Part shown: positions 24,826 to 33,500 of the stretch, one piece after another
Layout: the number at the start of each line of letters is the position of its first letter
How positions within the stretch are numbered: position 1 is the first letter of the stretch
Assembly: GCA_050246795.1 (NCBI GenBank)
Contig: JBFWVJ010000001.1
Span: 248,001-312,000 of the forward strand
Direction: 5' to 3'
Source: JBFWVJ01 sp050246795
GTDB taxonomy: Bacteria > Patescibacteriota > Gracilibacteria > JAUYGZ01
Length of the DNA stretch: 64,000 nucleotides
Notes under the pieces: generated by a model
What the model was told of the DNA's origin: nothing
Databases searched by the model: none
Seen by the model: the letters and a program-made list of their open reading frames with translations, nothing else
Made by a program: the position numbers and the translations under genes

Positions 24826-24935
24826 ACGGTTCGTTTGTTCCGAACGGAAATTGGAATGATAATCAGGTCAACTTCAATGAGAACAATCCTGATAATCAGA
24901 ATGAGAATGCCCGTTTCCGGTTCGCGGTGATGGTA
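24826..24935 (+). repeat. DGR template repeat (TR)
   Basis: 110 bp, 32 adenines, with 11 AAT/AAC codons when read in the VR frame: the usual design of a DGR template, because mutating AAY codons never makes a stop. Same strand as the VR and 532 bp downstream of it. In DGRs the TR RNA is reverse transcribed with errors at A, and the cDNA replaces the VR. Confidence 0.92.
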
Positions 24936-24943
24936 TCTATGTC

Positions 24944-24962
24944 GGATGGATCTCATCCATCC
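24944..24962 (+). other. Hairpin just downstream of TR
   Basis: GGATGGA/TCCATCC with loop TCTCA, 8 bp after the TR end. Known DGRs need a hairpin a few bases beyond the VR; here the hairpin is beside the TR, and I find no clear match beyond the VR. Confidence 0.6.
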
Positions 24963-25010
24963 TCCCAGCATTCTGCCGATCTCCTGCAGTTTGCTTTGGG
25001 ATTTTTTGTA

Positions 25011-25232
25011 TTGTCATTTCGACCTGAGTTGAGGGGGAATGGGGTGGGACGCAGCGGAGAAATCTGGAGGCTGTAGTTCGTGACCTACGAATATGGTCGT
25101 TGTTATGGGAAGTTGGTTTCGATTACAGATTTCTCCACTACGTTCTTCTTCGCTCCACCTCCGACCTCCGGCCCCTTAAAAGGGGAGAGGGCTCACCCTC
25201 CAGCTTCGAAGCAACTCCGGTCGAAATGACAA
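25011..25232. repeat. Nested palindromic element (REP/MITE-like)
   Basis: Outer arms TTGTCATTTCGACC (25011-25024) and GGTCGAAATGACAA (25219-25232) pair perfectly. Inner arms AGCGGAGAAATCT (25053-25065) and AGATTTCTCCACT (25127-25139) pair with one mismatch. A CCCCTTAAAAGGGG palindrome sits in the right half. The plan matches the elements at 43461 and 47137 (outer TTCCGACC, inner CAGTGGAGGAATCC). Noncoding, possibly mobilised by a RAYT such as the one at 61866. Confidence 0.8.
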
Positions 25233-25288
25233 AAAGTGAAAATGTTTCTCAGGAAGGTAGTACGTGCTGCTCGCCAGAAGAAAATTGG

Positions 25289-25323
25289 AAAAGCTTGTAA
25301 TGTACATTACATGGGCTTTTTTT
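25289..25323 (+). terminator. Terminator-like hairpin
   Basis: TGTAATG/CATTACA palindrome enclosed by AAAAGC and GCTTTT and followed by a T-run. It could end transcription of the TR RNA region. Confidence 0.6.
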
Positions 25324-25408
25324 CATCCCGTGGATTTCTCCCTACAATTCAATTGTTTCTGAAACAGTCATCCTGTTTTGGAACGAATTTATTTTTTCAT
25401 TTTTCTGT

Positions 25409-25825
25409 ATGAGTACTCTTCCTGTAAGAAATTGGAGCGGGGGTGTCGTGGGAGGTTTGGCCGGAGGGATCGTTTTTGGGGTCATGATGGGTATGATGGG
25501 CATGCTCCCCATGGTGGCTCAAGTCGTTGGCAGTGAATCAGCGGCGGTGGGATTTATCTATCACCTCTTCAACAGCCTCATCATCGGACTCCTCTTTGTC
25601 GCGGTTTTTAGCAAGTATGTTGACAGTATGGTTTCTGGAATGGTACTTGGTCTCCTGCATGGATTTATTTGGTGGATCTTGGGGCCTTTGTTGTTGATGC
25701 CTGTCTTGATGGGAATGGGGCCTCAGTTCACGGTGGCGGGAATGACCATGGCTTTGCCAAGCCTGTTTGGACATGTATTGTATGGGATCGTCCTCGGGGT
25801 GGTGTATGTTTCTGTCAAAAAATAA
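25409..25825 (+). CDS. Small four-helix membrane protein
   Basis: 138 residues, glycine- and methionine-rich, with about four membrane helices (GGVVGGLAGGIVFGVMMGMMGMLPM, GFIYHLFNSLIIGLLFVAVF, GMVLGLLHGFIWWILGPLLLMPVL, LFGHVLYGIVLGVVYV). Histidines near the helix ends (YHLF, LHGF, FGHV) recur, which could mean metal or heme contact but is not proof. The family looks like widespread uncharacterised proteins of this size. The start follows a short pyrimidine-rich leader. Confidence 0.65.
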   Translation: MSTLPVRNWSGGVVGGLAGGIVFGVMMGMMGMLPMVAQVVGSESAAVGFIYHLFNSLIIGLLFVAVFSKYVDSMVSGMVLGLLHGFIWWILGPLLLMPVLMGMGPQFTVAGMTMALPSLFGHVLYGIVLGVVYVSVKK

Positions 25826-25898
25826 TTTCCCCTCTCCTTGTTCTCCGCCCGACCCCTTGCTAGGATGGTTGGGCTTTTTTAGCATTTATTGATCGATT

Positions 25899-26393
25899 AT
25901 GACTGAAGATACCGCTGTGCAGACCGCTCATTCTCAAACAACGGCTGATAAAGACCCTCTTTCCGCCAATAAAAAGGATCAATCCGGAGATATGCGCTTT
26001 GAAGCAAAAGCCCAAGGGCTTCTGGAACGGATGTTTCGGGCCAAGGACGATATGAAGGAATTTAAGAATGCCCTGAAAGCCTACAAGGTGACTTCTGAGA
26101 AAATGGAGGAACTGAAGAAGGCCCGTAAAGAGTTTACAGATCAGATCAATGATGAAAAAGAACGGATTGAAGCGGAATTCCAAAAGGACAAGACCTATAA
26201 TGAGCTCCGTGAGAAAGTCCTCGACTGTGAGGAAAAGGTTGCGGTTTCAAAGCAGGACTTGCGTATTCTTCTCAAAGAGAAAGCCATGGAGAATGAATTT
26301 TTTGAAATGCAGTTCGATATCAACGGGATCCCGTTCAAGCTGCAGTCTCAGGCTAAGGTGGCGTTGTATTTTAATGGGAAGGAGGAAAAATAG
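25899..26393 (+). CDS. Soluble coiled-coil protein, unknown
   Basis: 164 residues, charged. A disordered N terminus (about 1-30) is followed by a long helical stretch (about 35-130; EFKNALKAYKVTSEKMEELKKARKEF, EKVAVSKQDLRILLKEKAMENEF) and a short C-terminal domain ending in FNGKEEK. No family recognised. It is not an Avd protein by size or pattern. It lies 119 bp upstream of a membrane protein gene, across a repeat tract. Confidence 0.55.
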   Translation: MTEDTAVQTAHSQTTADKDPLSANKKDQSGDMRFEAKAQGLLERMFRAKDDMKEFKNALKAYKVTSEKMEELKKARKEFTDQINDEKERIEAEFQKDKTYNELREKVLDCEEKVAVSKQDLRILLKEKAMENEFFEMQFDINGIPFKLQSQAKVALYFNGKEEK

Positions 26394-26403
26394 CGAAGGA
26401 AAG

Positions 26404-26480
26404 TGAGGAGTATGAGGAACGTGAAGAGTATTAGGAGGGTCATAATACTCGTGATACTCCTATAGTTCCTGTCGTTCCTA
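26404..26480. repeat. Period-9 repeat with inverted half
   Basis: GAGTATGAGGAACGTGAAGAGTATTAGGAG followed by TAATACTCGTGATACTCCTATAGTTCCT, which can fold back on it. Same design as 14970-15090. Confidence 0.65.
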
Positions 26481-26485
26481 TCTGC

Positions 26486-26491
26486 TATACT
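26486..26491 (+). promoter_or_regulatory. Extended -10 box (TGCTATACT)
   Basis: TATACT with upstream TG at the extended position, 21 bp before the ATG at 26513. Confidence 0.45.
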
Positions 26492-26512
26492 CAAACGGCT
26501 TTTCATTTCACT

Positions 26513-27832
26513 ATGGCGGAAGCGATCGAACTGAGCAACATACAGGATCGGATTGATGATGAGTTGAAGAAACAGGAGGGAGATGATGACGATGAGGTGA
26601 AGATTACGCATGTAGAGAACCTCTTTATTATTTCGTATCTCACGAAGGCGCTTCAGGATATTTTGATCCAAAAATCCCGGGCCTTTCAGTATCCCTTGCT
26701 TCTGATCGATTTGCCCTTGGCTTTGGCGATTTTGATGGTCAATGTGGAGAGGATTTTGTATGTGAAAGTGCTTGGCTATGTGATGGCTCATATTCAGTAT
26801 GATGTTGCTGTTTTAAGGTCCCTGGTAGCAACGCAGGGCGCCGAGGAGGGAGCGACGAAATGGCAAGAACAGGCTTTTGCGTTTGTCAGGAAATTGCTTC
26901 GGTTTCTTTGGGGAATGGTGATATTGATGTTTATTCTGCCCGTCTGGCCGTTGATTTGGATTTACAACCAGGTGGTGCAGACGCTGCTCATCGCGGTGAT
27001 CTATTATATGCTGATGTTTTGGAGCTTTGCTTTTCCAGGCGGTTTCTTGGTGTATTACATTCTTTTGGCAACGGTAACGTTTCTCGTATCGAGTATTACG
27101 GTTCCCTTTATTTTTAAGCTCAGCGTGTATTTCAAAGCCCTGTTTTCCCTCGAAAATAAAACTTGGAAGCAGGTCGACAATGAAGCCAAGATGGCGTTTG
27201 TGAATTTTTATCGAAGATTGCATGGGAATTACAGTGAGGCAATGGCGAACATCAAAGCCCGATATCCTGATGAATATAAAGCTGAAGGAGGCGTTTATTA
27301 CATGCTTTTGAAGCTTCTTCATTACTTAAAGGACAAATTTTGGAAATTGAAAGAAAGAAAGATCGATTTGGTGGTTGAGAAAATCCAAGATACCACCGTC
27401 GAATTCGTCGATGAGTACTACCATGAAAAAAATGCTTATGACGTGACCCTGAGCTCTCTGAATTCCCGTGACCTTCGCAATACTGTGGTGGCCTTATTGA
27501 TTACCATTTTGTTTTCCTTGCTGATGGTGTTTGAGGGGTCCAATGGAAAGGGGATTGTGGGGCCTGTGCTCCTTTCATTTGTTGACCAAGAAGTGTCTCA
27601 GCAGATCTGGATTGCTCATCGAGATGGAAGGGGATATTACGAAGATATGTTTCATTCCTACGCTTTTTTCCCGAACTTCCTCGAGTACCTGGGCTGGGGA
27701 GTTGATTGGTTTTTATACTATTTTTATCAGGCGTTCTATTTCTTGTCGCCGTTGTATCTCGATTTTTTGAGTCGCTACTATTTGGCTTATTTCAACATCT
27801 TTTTGACGGGGATTTTTTATAATCTGTGGTGA
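26513..27832 (+). CDS. Multi-pass membrane protein, unknown
   Basis: 439 residues. An acidic N terminus (KKQEGDDDDEVK) precedes about five to six membrane helices (LLIDLPLALAILMV, LLRFLWGMVILMFILPVWPLIWIY, TLLIAVIYYMLMFWSFAF, YYILLATVTFLVSSITVPFIF, VVALLITILFSLLMVF) and an amphipathic linker (about 215-320). The C terminus is unusually rich in Tyr, Phe and Leu (FLYYFYQAFYFLSPLYLDFLSRYYLAYF). No motif recognised. Domain content points to a structural or transport role in the membrane, but this cannot be decided from sequence. Confidence 0.6.
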   Translation: MAEAIELSNIQDRIDDELKKQEGDDDDEVKITHVENLFIISYLTKALQDILIQKSRAFQYPLLLIDLPLALAILMVNVERILYVKVLGYVMAHIQYDVAVLRSLVATQGAEEGATKWQEQAFAFVRKLLRFLWGMVILMFILPVWPLIWIYNQVVQTLLIAVIYYMLMFWSFAFPGGFLVYYILLATVTFLVSSITVPFIFKLSVYFKALFSLENKTWKQVDNEAKMAFVNFYRRLHGNYSEAMANIKARYPDEYKAEGGVYYMLLKLLHYLKDKFWKLKERKIDLVVEKIQDTTVEFVDEYYHEKNAYDVTLSSLNSRDLRNTVVALLITILFSLLMVFEGSNGKGIVGPVLLSFVDQEVSQQIWIAHRDGRGYYEDMFHSYAFFPNFLEYLGWGVDWFLYYFYQAFYFLSPLYLDFLSRYYLAYFNIFLTGIFYNLW

Positions 27833-27835
27833 TTA

Positions 27836-27902
27836 ACAATGAACGATAAACAATGAACGATAAAGAATTCTTTCATTGTTTATCGTTTATTGTCATTGTT
27901 TT
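27836..27902. repeat. Imperfect inverted repeat of ACAATGAACGATAA units
   Basis: AACAATGAACGATAAACAATG can pair with the downstream CATTGTTTATCGTTTATTGTCATTGTT. Related units occur at 7171-7196 and 60738-60760. It separates the membrane protein gene from nth. Confidence 0.65.
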
Positions 27903-27905
27903 CCT

Positions 27906-28586
27906 ATGACCAAGAAAGAACGCATCAACATCATCGATCAGACGCTCAACCAGCTGTATCCGGATCCTCAGCCAGCGCTTGAATTTAAGACCAATTACCA
28001 ACTGCTGGTAGCGGTCATTTTGTCGGCTCAATGTACAGATGAGAGGGTCAATCAGGTCACTCAAAAGCTGTTTGCTGACCGGCCGGGGCCGAATGCCATT
28101 TTGGACTTGGGAGAGCAGGGATTGATTGGGTATATTCGCAGCTGTGGCCTGTTTAATTCCAAGGCGAAGAACATCATGGCGATGACGAGGGAGTTGGTTG
28201 CCCAGTATAAAGGGGAAGTTCCTGAGGATTTTGAGGCATTGGTGAAGCTGCCGGGAGTAGGGGAAAAGACCGCTGGAGTGGTTATGGCTCAGGCTTTTCA
28301 GCAGCCGGCTTTTCCGGTGGATACGCATATTCACCGGTTGGCGCATCGTTTGGATTTATCCCGCAAGAAAACCCCCAACCAGATCTCGGCTGATTTGAAG
28401 AAGCTCTTTCCCAAGGATCGCTGGGCGGAACTTCATTTGCAGATTATTTTCCATGGGAGGCGGGTGTGCTCTGCGCGGAAGCCAAATTGCGCTGCTTGTC
28501 CGTTGTTGCCGGTTTGTCCGGAGGGGAAAAAAAGGATGAAGGTGACGATTGGGAAAAAGGAGACGATTGGGAAAATTCTTTCGTAA
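27906..28586 (+). CDS. nth: Endonuclease III
   Basis: 226 residues from the ATG at 27906. DNA glycosylase/AP lyase of base-excision repair, removing oxidised pyrimidines. The HhH motif LPGVGEKTAGVV carries the catalytic K121; the catalytic aspartate is D139 in FPVDTHIHR. The C-terminal cysteines C188-X6-C195-X2-C198-X5-C204 match the [4Fe-4S] loop exactly. It converges with the tRNA-Val gene. Confidence 0.95.
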   Translation: MTKKERINIIDQTLNQLYPDPQPALEFKTNYQLLVAVILSAQCTDERVNQVTQKLFADRPGPNAILDLGEQGLIGYIRSCGLFNSKAKNIMAMTRELVAQYKGEVPEDFEALVKLPGVGEKTAGVVMAQAFQQPAFPVDTHIHRLAHRLDLSRKKTPNQISADLKKLFPKDRWAELHLQIIFHGRRVCSARKPNCAACPLLPVCPEGKKRMKVTIGKKETIGKILS

Positions 28587-28596
28587 ATGGGAGAGA

Positions 28597-28673
28597 TGGT
28601 GGATCTGTGCAGACTCGAACTGCAGACCTCCACAATGTCAATGTGGCGCTCTAACCAACTGAGCTACAGATCC
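28597..28673 (-). tRNA. tRNA-Val(GAC), CCA encoded
   Basis: Full cloverleaf on the minus strand: acceptor GGATCTG/CAGATCC, D-arm GCTCAGTTGGTTAGAGC, anticodon stem CCACA/TGTGG around loop TTGACAT (anticodon GAC), T-arm TGCAG-TTCGAGT-CTGCA, discriminator A, and an encoded CCA (28597-28599). Confidence 0.97.
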
Positions 28674-28688
28674 GTTTTGTGCTCGATG

Positions 28689-28716
28689 ATTTTACTGGTT
28701 TTGGCTGTTTTATCAA
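28689..28716 (-). promoter_or_regulatory. Predicted promoter of tRNA-Val
   Basis: On the minus strand TTGATA (28711-28716), 16-bp spacer, TAAAAT (28689-28694), 15 bp upstream of the mature tRNA 5' end. Confidence 0.65.
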
Positions 28717-28760
28717 AGCTTTTTGATCGTGGTAAGATCGGGACGTCCTTTTCTTTTCCT

Positions 28761-29447
28761 ATGCAATCCCTTCGCGAATTTATGAAAAATCTGTTTCGTT
28801 GGTTTCTTTCTGGCTTGGTGATTTTGTTGCCTTTGGGGGCAACTCTGGTCTTACTGGGATGGGCATTAAACTTCTTGGATGGGCTCATTGGCGGGCAGAG
28901 TTTTTTCGCGCGGCTTTGGCGTGGGTTTTTTGGGTGGTTTTTGAGTGATGGGACCTCGCTGCTGCTCGGATATGTGTTTTTGTTCGCGGTGGTCGTGGCA
29001 GTGGGGTATTTTGCCCGCGGGTTTGCCAAGCAACAGATCGTAGGACTGCTTCGCGATTTTTTTGGACGGATTCCACTTTTGAATAAGATTTATCATTCCG
29101 TGGAACAGGTGATGGACCTCTGGTCGAAAAAGAAAGAAGGGGATCAGATTTCGCAGGTTGGGGAGGTCGTGGTGGTGCAGTTCATGAATACAAAAGCACT
29201 CGGTATCTTGTCGTCCCGAGCTCCGTATATGATCCAGGGTGAAGAACATTATTTAGTTTATTTGCCTTCTTCGCCGATCCCTGCGACGGGTTTTAATTAT
29301 TTTTTTAAAGCCAGTGATGTGTATTTGTCAGATTTGAAGATCGACGAAATGACCAAGATTATTGTTTCTTTGGGGGTATTGGGACATGAAATCTTGGATG
29401 AGCAGATATCGCTTCGTCCACTTTCCCGTTTGCACGGCAAGAATTAG
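28761..29447 (+). CDS. DUF502 family membrane protein
   Basis: 228 residues from the ATG at 28761 (the open frame upstream crosses the tRNA and is not coding). Two N-terminal helices (FLSGLVILLPLGATLVLLGWAL and LLGYVFLFAVVVAVGYFARGF) are followed by a soluble domain with the DUF502 pattern: GRIPLLNKIYHSVEQV, GEVVVVQFMNTKALGILSSR, LVYLPSSPIPATGFNYFFKASDV, MTKIIVSLGVLG. The function of the family is unknown. Its end overlaps the end of the convergent CAP-domain gene by 4 bp. Confidence 0.88.
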   Translation: MQSLREFMKNLFRWFLSGLVILLPLGATLVLLGWALNFLDGLIGGQSFFARLWRGFFGWFLSDGTSLLLGYVFLFAVVVAVGYFARGFAKQQIVGLLRDFFGRIPLLNKIYHSVEQVMDLWSKKKEGDQISQVGEVVVVQFMNTKALGILSSRAPYMIQGEEHYLVYLPSSPIPATGFNYFFKASDVYLSDLKIDEMTKIIVSLGVLGHEILDEQISLRPLSRLHGKN

Positions 29448-30418
29448 CGAGTTTTTCTTCGTTCGAAGCACCAATAGAGACTGCTTCCAAGGATGATGAA
29501 GATGGTCATGACAGCCGCAGCTTCATTCCTCGATGAGGAGTCGAGTAAATTGGCTGAAAATTCTTTGCTGACAGATGGCCCCTCTTCTTTCTTGGCGATC
29601 ATAAACTTCCATTCCATCTGCTGGTTTGGAGATGTCGGATCGCTGATCACGACGTGCTGACTGCCCAGAGAAAAGGGCTGTTCAAAAATGTAGCGGGTAA
29701 AATCCCCACTCGGGAGGGTTTTTCCTGGCGTTTGACCGTTGATCGTGATTTCCAGTGCAGATTTCAATGGATTGTAGATCAAAAGCGTGTCTTCTTGCTC
29801 CAGGGTGGTTCCACACAATGGATGGAGGATTTTCACTTTTTGTGTGGGCTCGTTTGAGCAGTCATAGGTGAGCGCTTCATTCTTCTCAAATCCAAGTCGA
29901 GTTCCGAACATCTGAACGACCAGTACACCCGATTTCTCGCCCAAAGTCACCGGCTGATAAGCGAAGCCGATCTCCTGAAAGTCCGGGCTGATCATGTTCT
30001 CGAAATGCGAAGGGCTGTTTTTCCAGGCTTCACAGATCTGTTCGCTGAGTTCATAGCCGATCGCGAGGTTTTCACCAGCATAAATGTAGTAAAAGCCCGA
30101 TTCGTCGATGAACTCCCAGGGCAGCTTTCCGGTTGAGGGGTTTTGATGGGCCCAGTACTGGTGCTGCTCCATATCGAGCAGTTTTTGTTGAGCGGCTTGA
30201 TTGAGCTGTTCGTTTGGATACAGTTTTTCCAAGCCATGTTTCTCTCGGATAGCATTGGTACAGTGGATGAGGATATCGGTGGAAATGGGTTCCAGAGCTT
30301 GACTGGCGTGCTGAAAGGCGAGAGCTCCCGAGAGAATGGTCAACAACAGTCCGATCCAGATTCGGTTGATTTCTAAAAACAGTGGAGAAAGGCGGAAATG
30401 TGATCGTAAACATTGCAT
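29444..30418 (-). CDS. Membrane-anchored CAP/SCP-domain protein
   Basis: 324 residues. An N-terminal signal or anchor helix (about 18-40) is followed by a CAP domain (about 48-175; CTNAIREKHGLEKLYPNEQLNQAAQQKL, YWAHQNP, AGENLAIGY, AWKNSPSHFENMISPDFQEIGFA) with the usual histidine and glutamate positions. An Ig-like linker (about 185-285) leads to a C-terminal membrane helix and basic tail (IFIILGSSLYWCFERRKTR). It is an outward-facing surface protein of unknown role. No LPXTG motif is present. Confidence 0.85.
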   Translation of the reverse strand: MQCLRSHFRLSPLFLEINRIWIGLLLTILSGALAFQHASQALEPISTDILIHCTNAIREKHGLEKLYPNEQLNQAAQQKLLDMEQHQYWAHQNPSTGKLPWEFIDESGFYYIYAGENLAIGYELSEQICEAWKNSPSHFENMISPDFQEIGFAYQPVTLGEKSGVLVVQMFGTRLGFEKNEALTYDCSNEPTQKVKILHPLCGTTLEQEDTLLIYNPLKSALEITINGQTPGKTLPSGDFTRYIFEQPFSLGSQHVVISDPTSPNQQMEWKFMIAKKEEGPSVSKEFSANLLDSSSRNEAAAVMTIFIILGSSLYWCFERRKTR

Positions 30419-30487
30419 TTTGGTGTTTGATTTTCTTTCTATTATACCAAAAAAACGGCTATTTTTCCATCTCCTCGTGCTCTTTTA

Positions 30488-30519
30488 TCAAAAAACCCGC
30501 CATAGGGCGGGTTTTTTTT
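30488..30519. terminator. Bidirectional rho-independent terminator
   Basis: CCCGCC/GGCGGG stem (30496-30501 with 30506-30511) with flanking A and T runs, downstream of the SLH protein gene on the minus strand. Confidence 0.85.
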
Positions 30520-30540
30520 CAGAATATGCTTTTGGATTTG

Positions 30541-33207
30541 TTAGAACGCTCGGTCGATAATTCCAGCAGCCCAGCTTCGGGTGACGAGATCAGATGGTTT
30601 CAGTTCTCCGGATACTTCACGAAGCCAGTTTTGAGCCACAGCGTATTGAACAATTGGGCAGTACCAGGTGTCAATTGCTACGTCGTCAAATGGTTGGGTG
30701 GTACAAGCAGAGAGGGTCGTGATGTTCACCCCTTTCGCTTTTGCAACCAAGGCGATGAAGTTCGCCCGCTGTTCAAAGGTTTCTGGAGAAACGGTGCCCT
30801 TGATGATCTTGGCATTTGCCAATGCTCGAAGGATTGCAGAGTACCATTCATCACCGTCTCGGGATGCATCGGCTTTTAGCCCCAAGGCAAGACCAATCAA
30901 TTTCGATGTTTCAGAACGCTTGAGAGGATTGTTCGGCTTGAAGGTACCGTCTGGGTGTCCATTGATGATGCCGCGCTCCATCAATCGGAGAATCGCTTCA
31001 TTTTCCACGTCGGCAGCTGCATCACTGAGGATGTTTACTGCCACTGGATCAGTGATTTCGATCACCAAATCCCGGAGGAAGTTGGTGTGGATGCTGAGGG
31101 TTTGGTCTTCGGACAGTCTGAAGGCCGTGATCTTTGTGCCGGCATTATCCATGACCCGGAGTTTCTTCCAGTCGCTTTCTCCGATGTTGACGAGATGCAA
31201 GGTAATTGGACGCAGAAGGGTCACGTCTTCAGAGAAGTCAACGATGAGCTTGTTGTCTTCACGAGTGACGGTGAAGGTAGGCAAAGCTTCTCCATCGAGG
31301 AAGAGGTTGAGGGATGGGTTGACGAGGGTTCCATCGGTTGTTTCCACACGTCCTGCCGACGCGACCATCGCGTTTGTTCGGATGGTGAATGTTTCACCAT
31401 ACAGATTTTTCAATCGAATGGCGAGATCTTGACGTTCTTCTCGAGTGGATGGAGTGGTAACAACAATGTTGCCGGATGCGTCTTGGTCTTCGGTTGTCGT
31501 GGTACTTGGTTCTCGCGAGGTGGAGGTTCCGAGGACGCTGCCTGAATCCGTGCTTTCTTCAGAAGAACTGGAGCTTGAACCACCTCCACCACCACCACCT
31601 CCTCCTCCTCCTCCTCCTCCTCCTCCTCCTCCACCACCGCTTCCAGGAGTCGCGACGTCATTGTCATTATTGGTTACTTGAACATCTTCAGGATCAATAC
31701 CGTTGTAGTTGGAATCCGTACTAGTAGTAGTTCCAATTGTGATCGTATATCCAATGTTTCCATCGACGAAACTATCATCTACTCCTGTTATTACAATCGT
31801 TTGAGGCGTGGTTGCATTGGTTGGAGTGAAGACGAGTGTGCTGGCAGTGATTGTTCCCTCTGTAGTGTCACTGCTGAAAATATTTAGTGATACTTCATTG
31901 GTTGGTAGAGCGTCTAAGTTAATGGTGAAGCTTGCTGATCCTCCGGATTCAGTTGTTACTAGGCCAACTGATGGAGTGATGATTACTTTTTCACTGACTC
32001 TTCTTCTGCCTCCTGGAGAGCCGTTTACTGCTGATGCTTGGAGTGCTGAACCATTATTGATAGCGATTACATCATTGTTGAAGACATCATTGATCGTGTT
32101 TGATGAGATGATGATGAAAGCATTTGAAACATTGGCCGCGATGGTTTTTCCAATGATGGTGTTTTCATCAGTCGAGCTCAGATCGATGACAATGATCGTT
32201 CCATCAACACTTGAAGTGGAGCTGTTCGTCAGCGAATGAGATCTCGTCGCAGTGGCTGCATCCTGGAGTGTGATGCCTGTCACGTCGAGTGATGTGGCTT
32301 CCATATCTTCATCGAATGTCAGTGTTATTTGTGCACTTGGAGTTGCTGTGTAATCTACGCTCCAGCTCACAAGAGTTGGTTCGTCGTTGTCGATATTGGT
32401 AAATCCTGCCAGGGTAACAGCTCCTGTTAGTTGGTTGAGGGCGTCATCTTTGACGGTTTCGGTAGCTGAGAAAGCGACATTATTGTCGTCTTCTGAGACG
32501 ATGATGTGCGGTCCAGGGCCGACGATTCCCAGTCCATAGGCGGAGAGGTCAACGGTCCAGTTCACCGTATCACCAGTTCCTTCAGTTCCGGCAGCGTAGG
32601 TAATCGTATCTCCTACAGAAGCTACACCGTCGGCTCCGAGGTCAGTCGTGAGGGTAATGGTTCCAGCGGTGGTAATAGTAGGTGCGACGTTGTCGATAGC
32701 GGTAAATCCAACGAGGGTGACAGCGCCTGAAGCAGAGTTGCGAGCGTTGTCTTTGACGGTTTCAGTAGCGGTGAAGGCAGCGTCATCGTCACCGACGATC
32801 ACTACGTAAGCACCAGGTGTTACAACTCCGAGTCCATACGCGGAGAGGTCAACGGTCCAAGGGTTGGTATCGAGAGTATCTAAGGTTCCTTCGGTTCCGG
32901 CAGCGTAGGTGATGGTGTCACCTATGGAAGCGAATCCATCGCCATTCACATCAATGGTGAGGGTGACGGTACCAGGAGTGGTGATGGTTGGGTTGATGTT
33001 GTCGATAGCGGTAAATCCAACGAGGGTGACAGCGCCTGAAGCAGAGTTGCGAGCGTTGTCTTTGACGGTTTCAGTAGCGGTGAAGGCAGCGTCATCGTCA
33101 CCGACGATCACTACGTAAGCACCAGGTGTTACAACTCCGAGTCCATACGCGGAGAGGTCAACGGTCCAAGGGTTGGTATCGAGAGTATCTAAGGTTCCTT
33201 CGGTTCC
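30541..33207 (-). pseudogene. Giant surface protein, C-terminal part with SLH domains (fragment 3 of an interrupted gene)
   Basis: 889 codons, open up to the N gap. From the N-terminal side it has near-identical repeats of about 102 residues (GDTITYAAGTEGT..., TATETVKDNARN...), an Ig-like repeat, a Calx-beta-like repeat (about 30 to 130 residues before the glycine tract; ESGGSASFTINL, VDDSFVDGNIGYTI), a glycine run of about 23 residues, an Ser/Glu linker, a beta domain and three SLH-like units (ERGIINGHPDGTFKPNNPLKRSE, EWYSAILRALANAKIIKG, DTWYCPIVQYAVAQNWL). SLH domains hold S-layer proteins to cell-wall polymers. The gene is cut off from its start by an IS and by the assembly gap. Confidence 0.85.
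31585..31640. repeat. Trinucleotide repeat coding for poly-glycine
   Basis: Runs of CCT and CCA on the plus strand, read as glycine codons on the minus strand. A slippage-prone tract that changes length by whole codons. Confidence 0.85.
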
Positions 33208-33500
33208 NNNNNNNNNNTGAAGGCAGCGTCATCGTCACCGACGATCACTACGTAAGCACCAGGTGTTACAACTCCGAGTCCATACGCGGAGAGGTCAACG
33301 GTCCAAGGGTTGGTATCGAGAGTATCTAAGGTTCCTTCGGTTCCTGCAGCGTAGGTGATGGTGTCACCGATAGAAGCGAATCCATCTCCGTTCACATCAG
33401 TGGTGAGGGTGACCGTACCAGGAGTCGTAATCGTTGGGTTAATGTTGTCGATGATGGTGAATCCGACTGCAGCTACTCCTCCTGAAGTCGTGTTTTCAGC
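32690..33500. repeat. Near-identical ~306-bp repeats of surface protein gene
   Basis: The block GATAGCGGTAAATCCAACGA... recurs at about 32694 and 33003, and its right part again after the N gap. Identity is near 100% over more than 200 bp, which explains the assembly break. Confidence 0.85.
33208..33217. other. Assembly gap (10 N)
   Basis: Ten N placed inside near-identical repeats. True gap size and repeat number are unknown, so the reading frame across it is not meaningful. Confidence 0.98.

Noticed and set aside
24690..24971. Minus-strand open frame over the template repeat
   Set aside because: It is only the antisense of the TR; the adenine-specific VR/TR pattern explains the sequence.
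25899..26393. Avd accessory protein for the DGR
   Set aside because: Longer than Avd, with a disordered N terminus and long coiled coil; separated from the TR by a terminator and another gene.
28587..28760. N-terminal extension of the DUF502 protein
   Set aside because: The open frame runs across the tRNA-Val gene on the other strand; the ATG at 28761 matches the family start.
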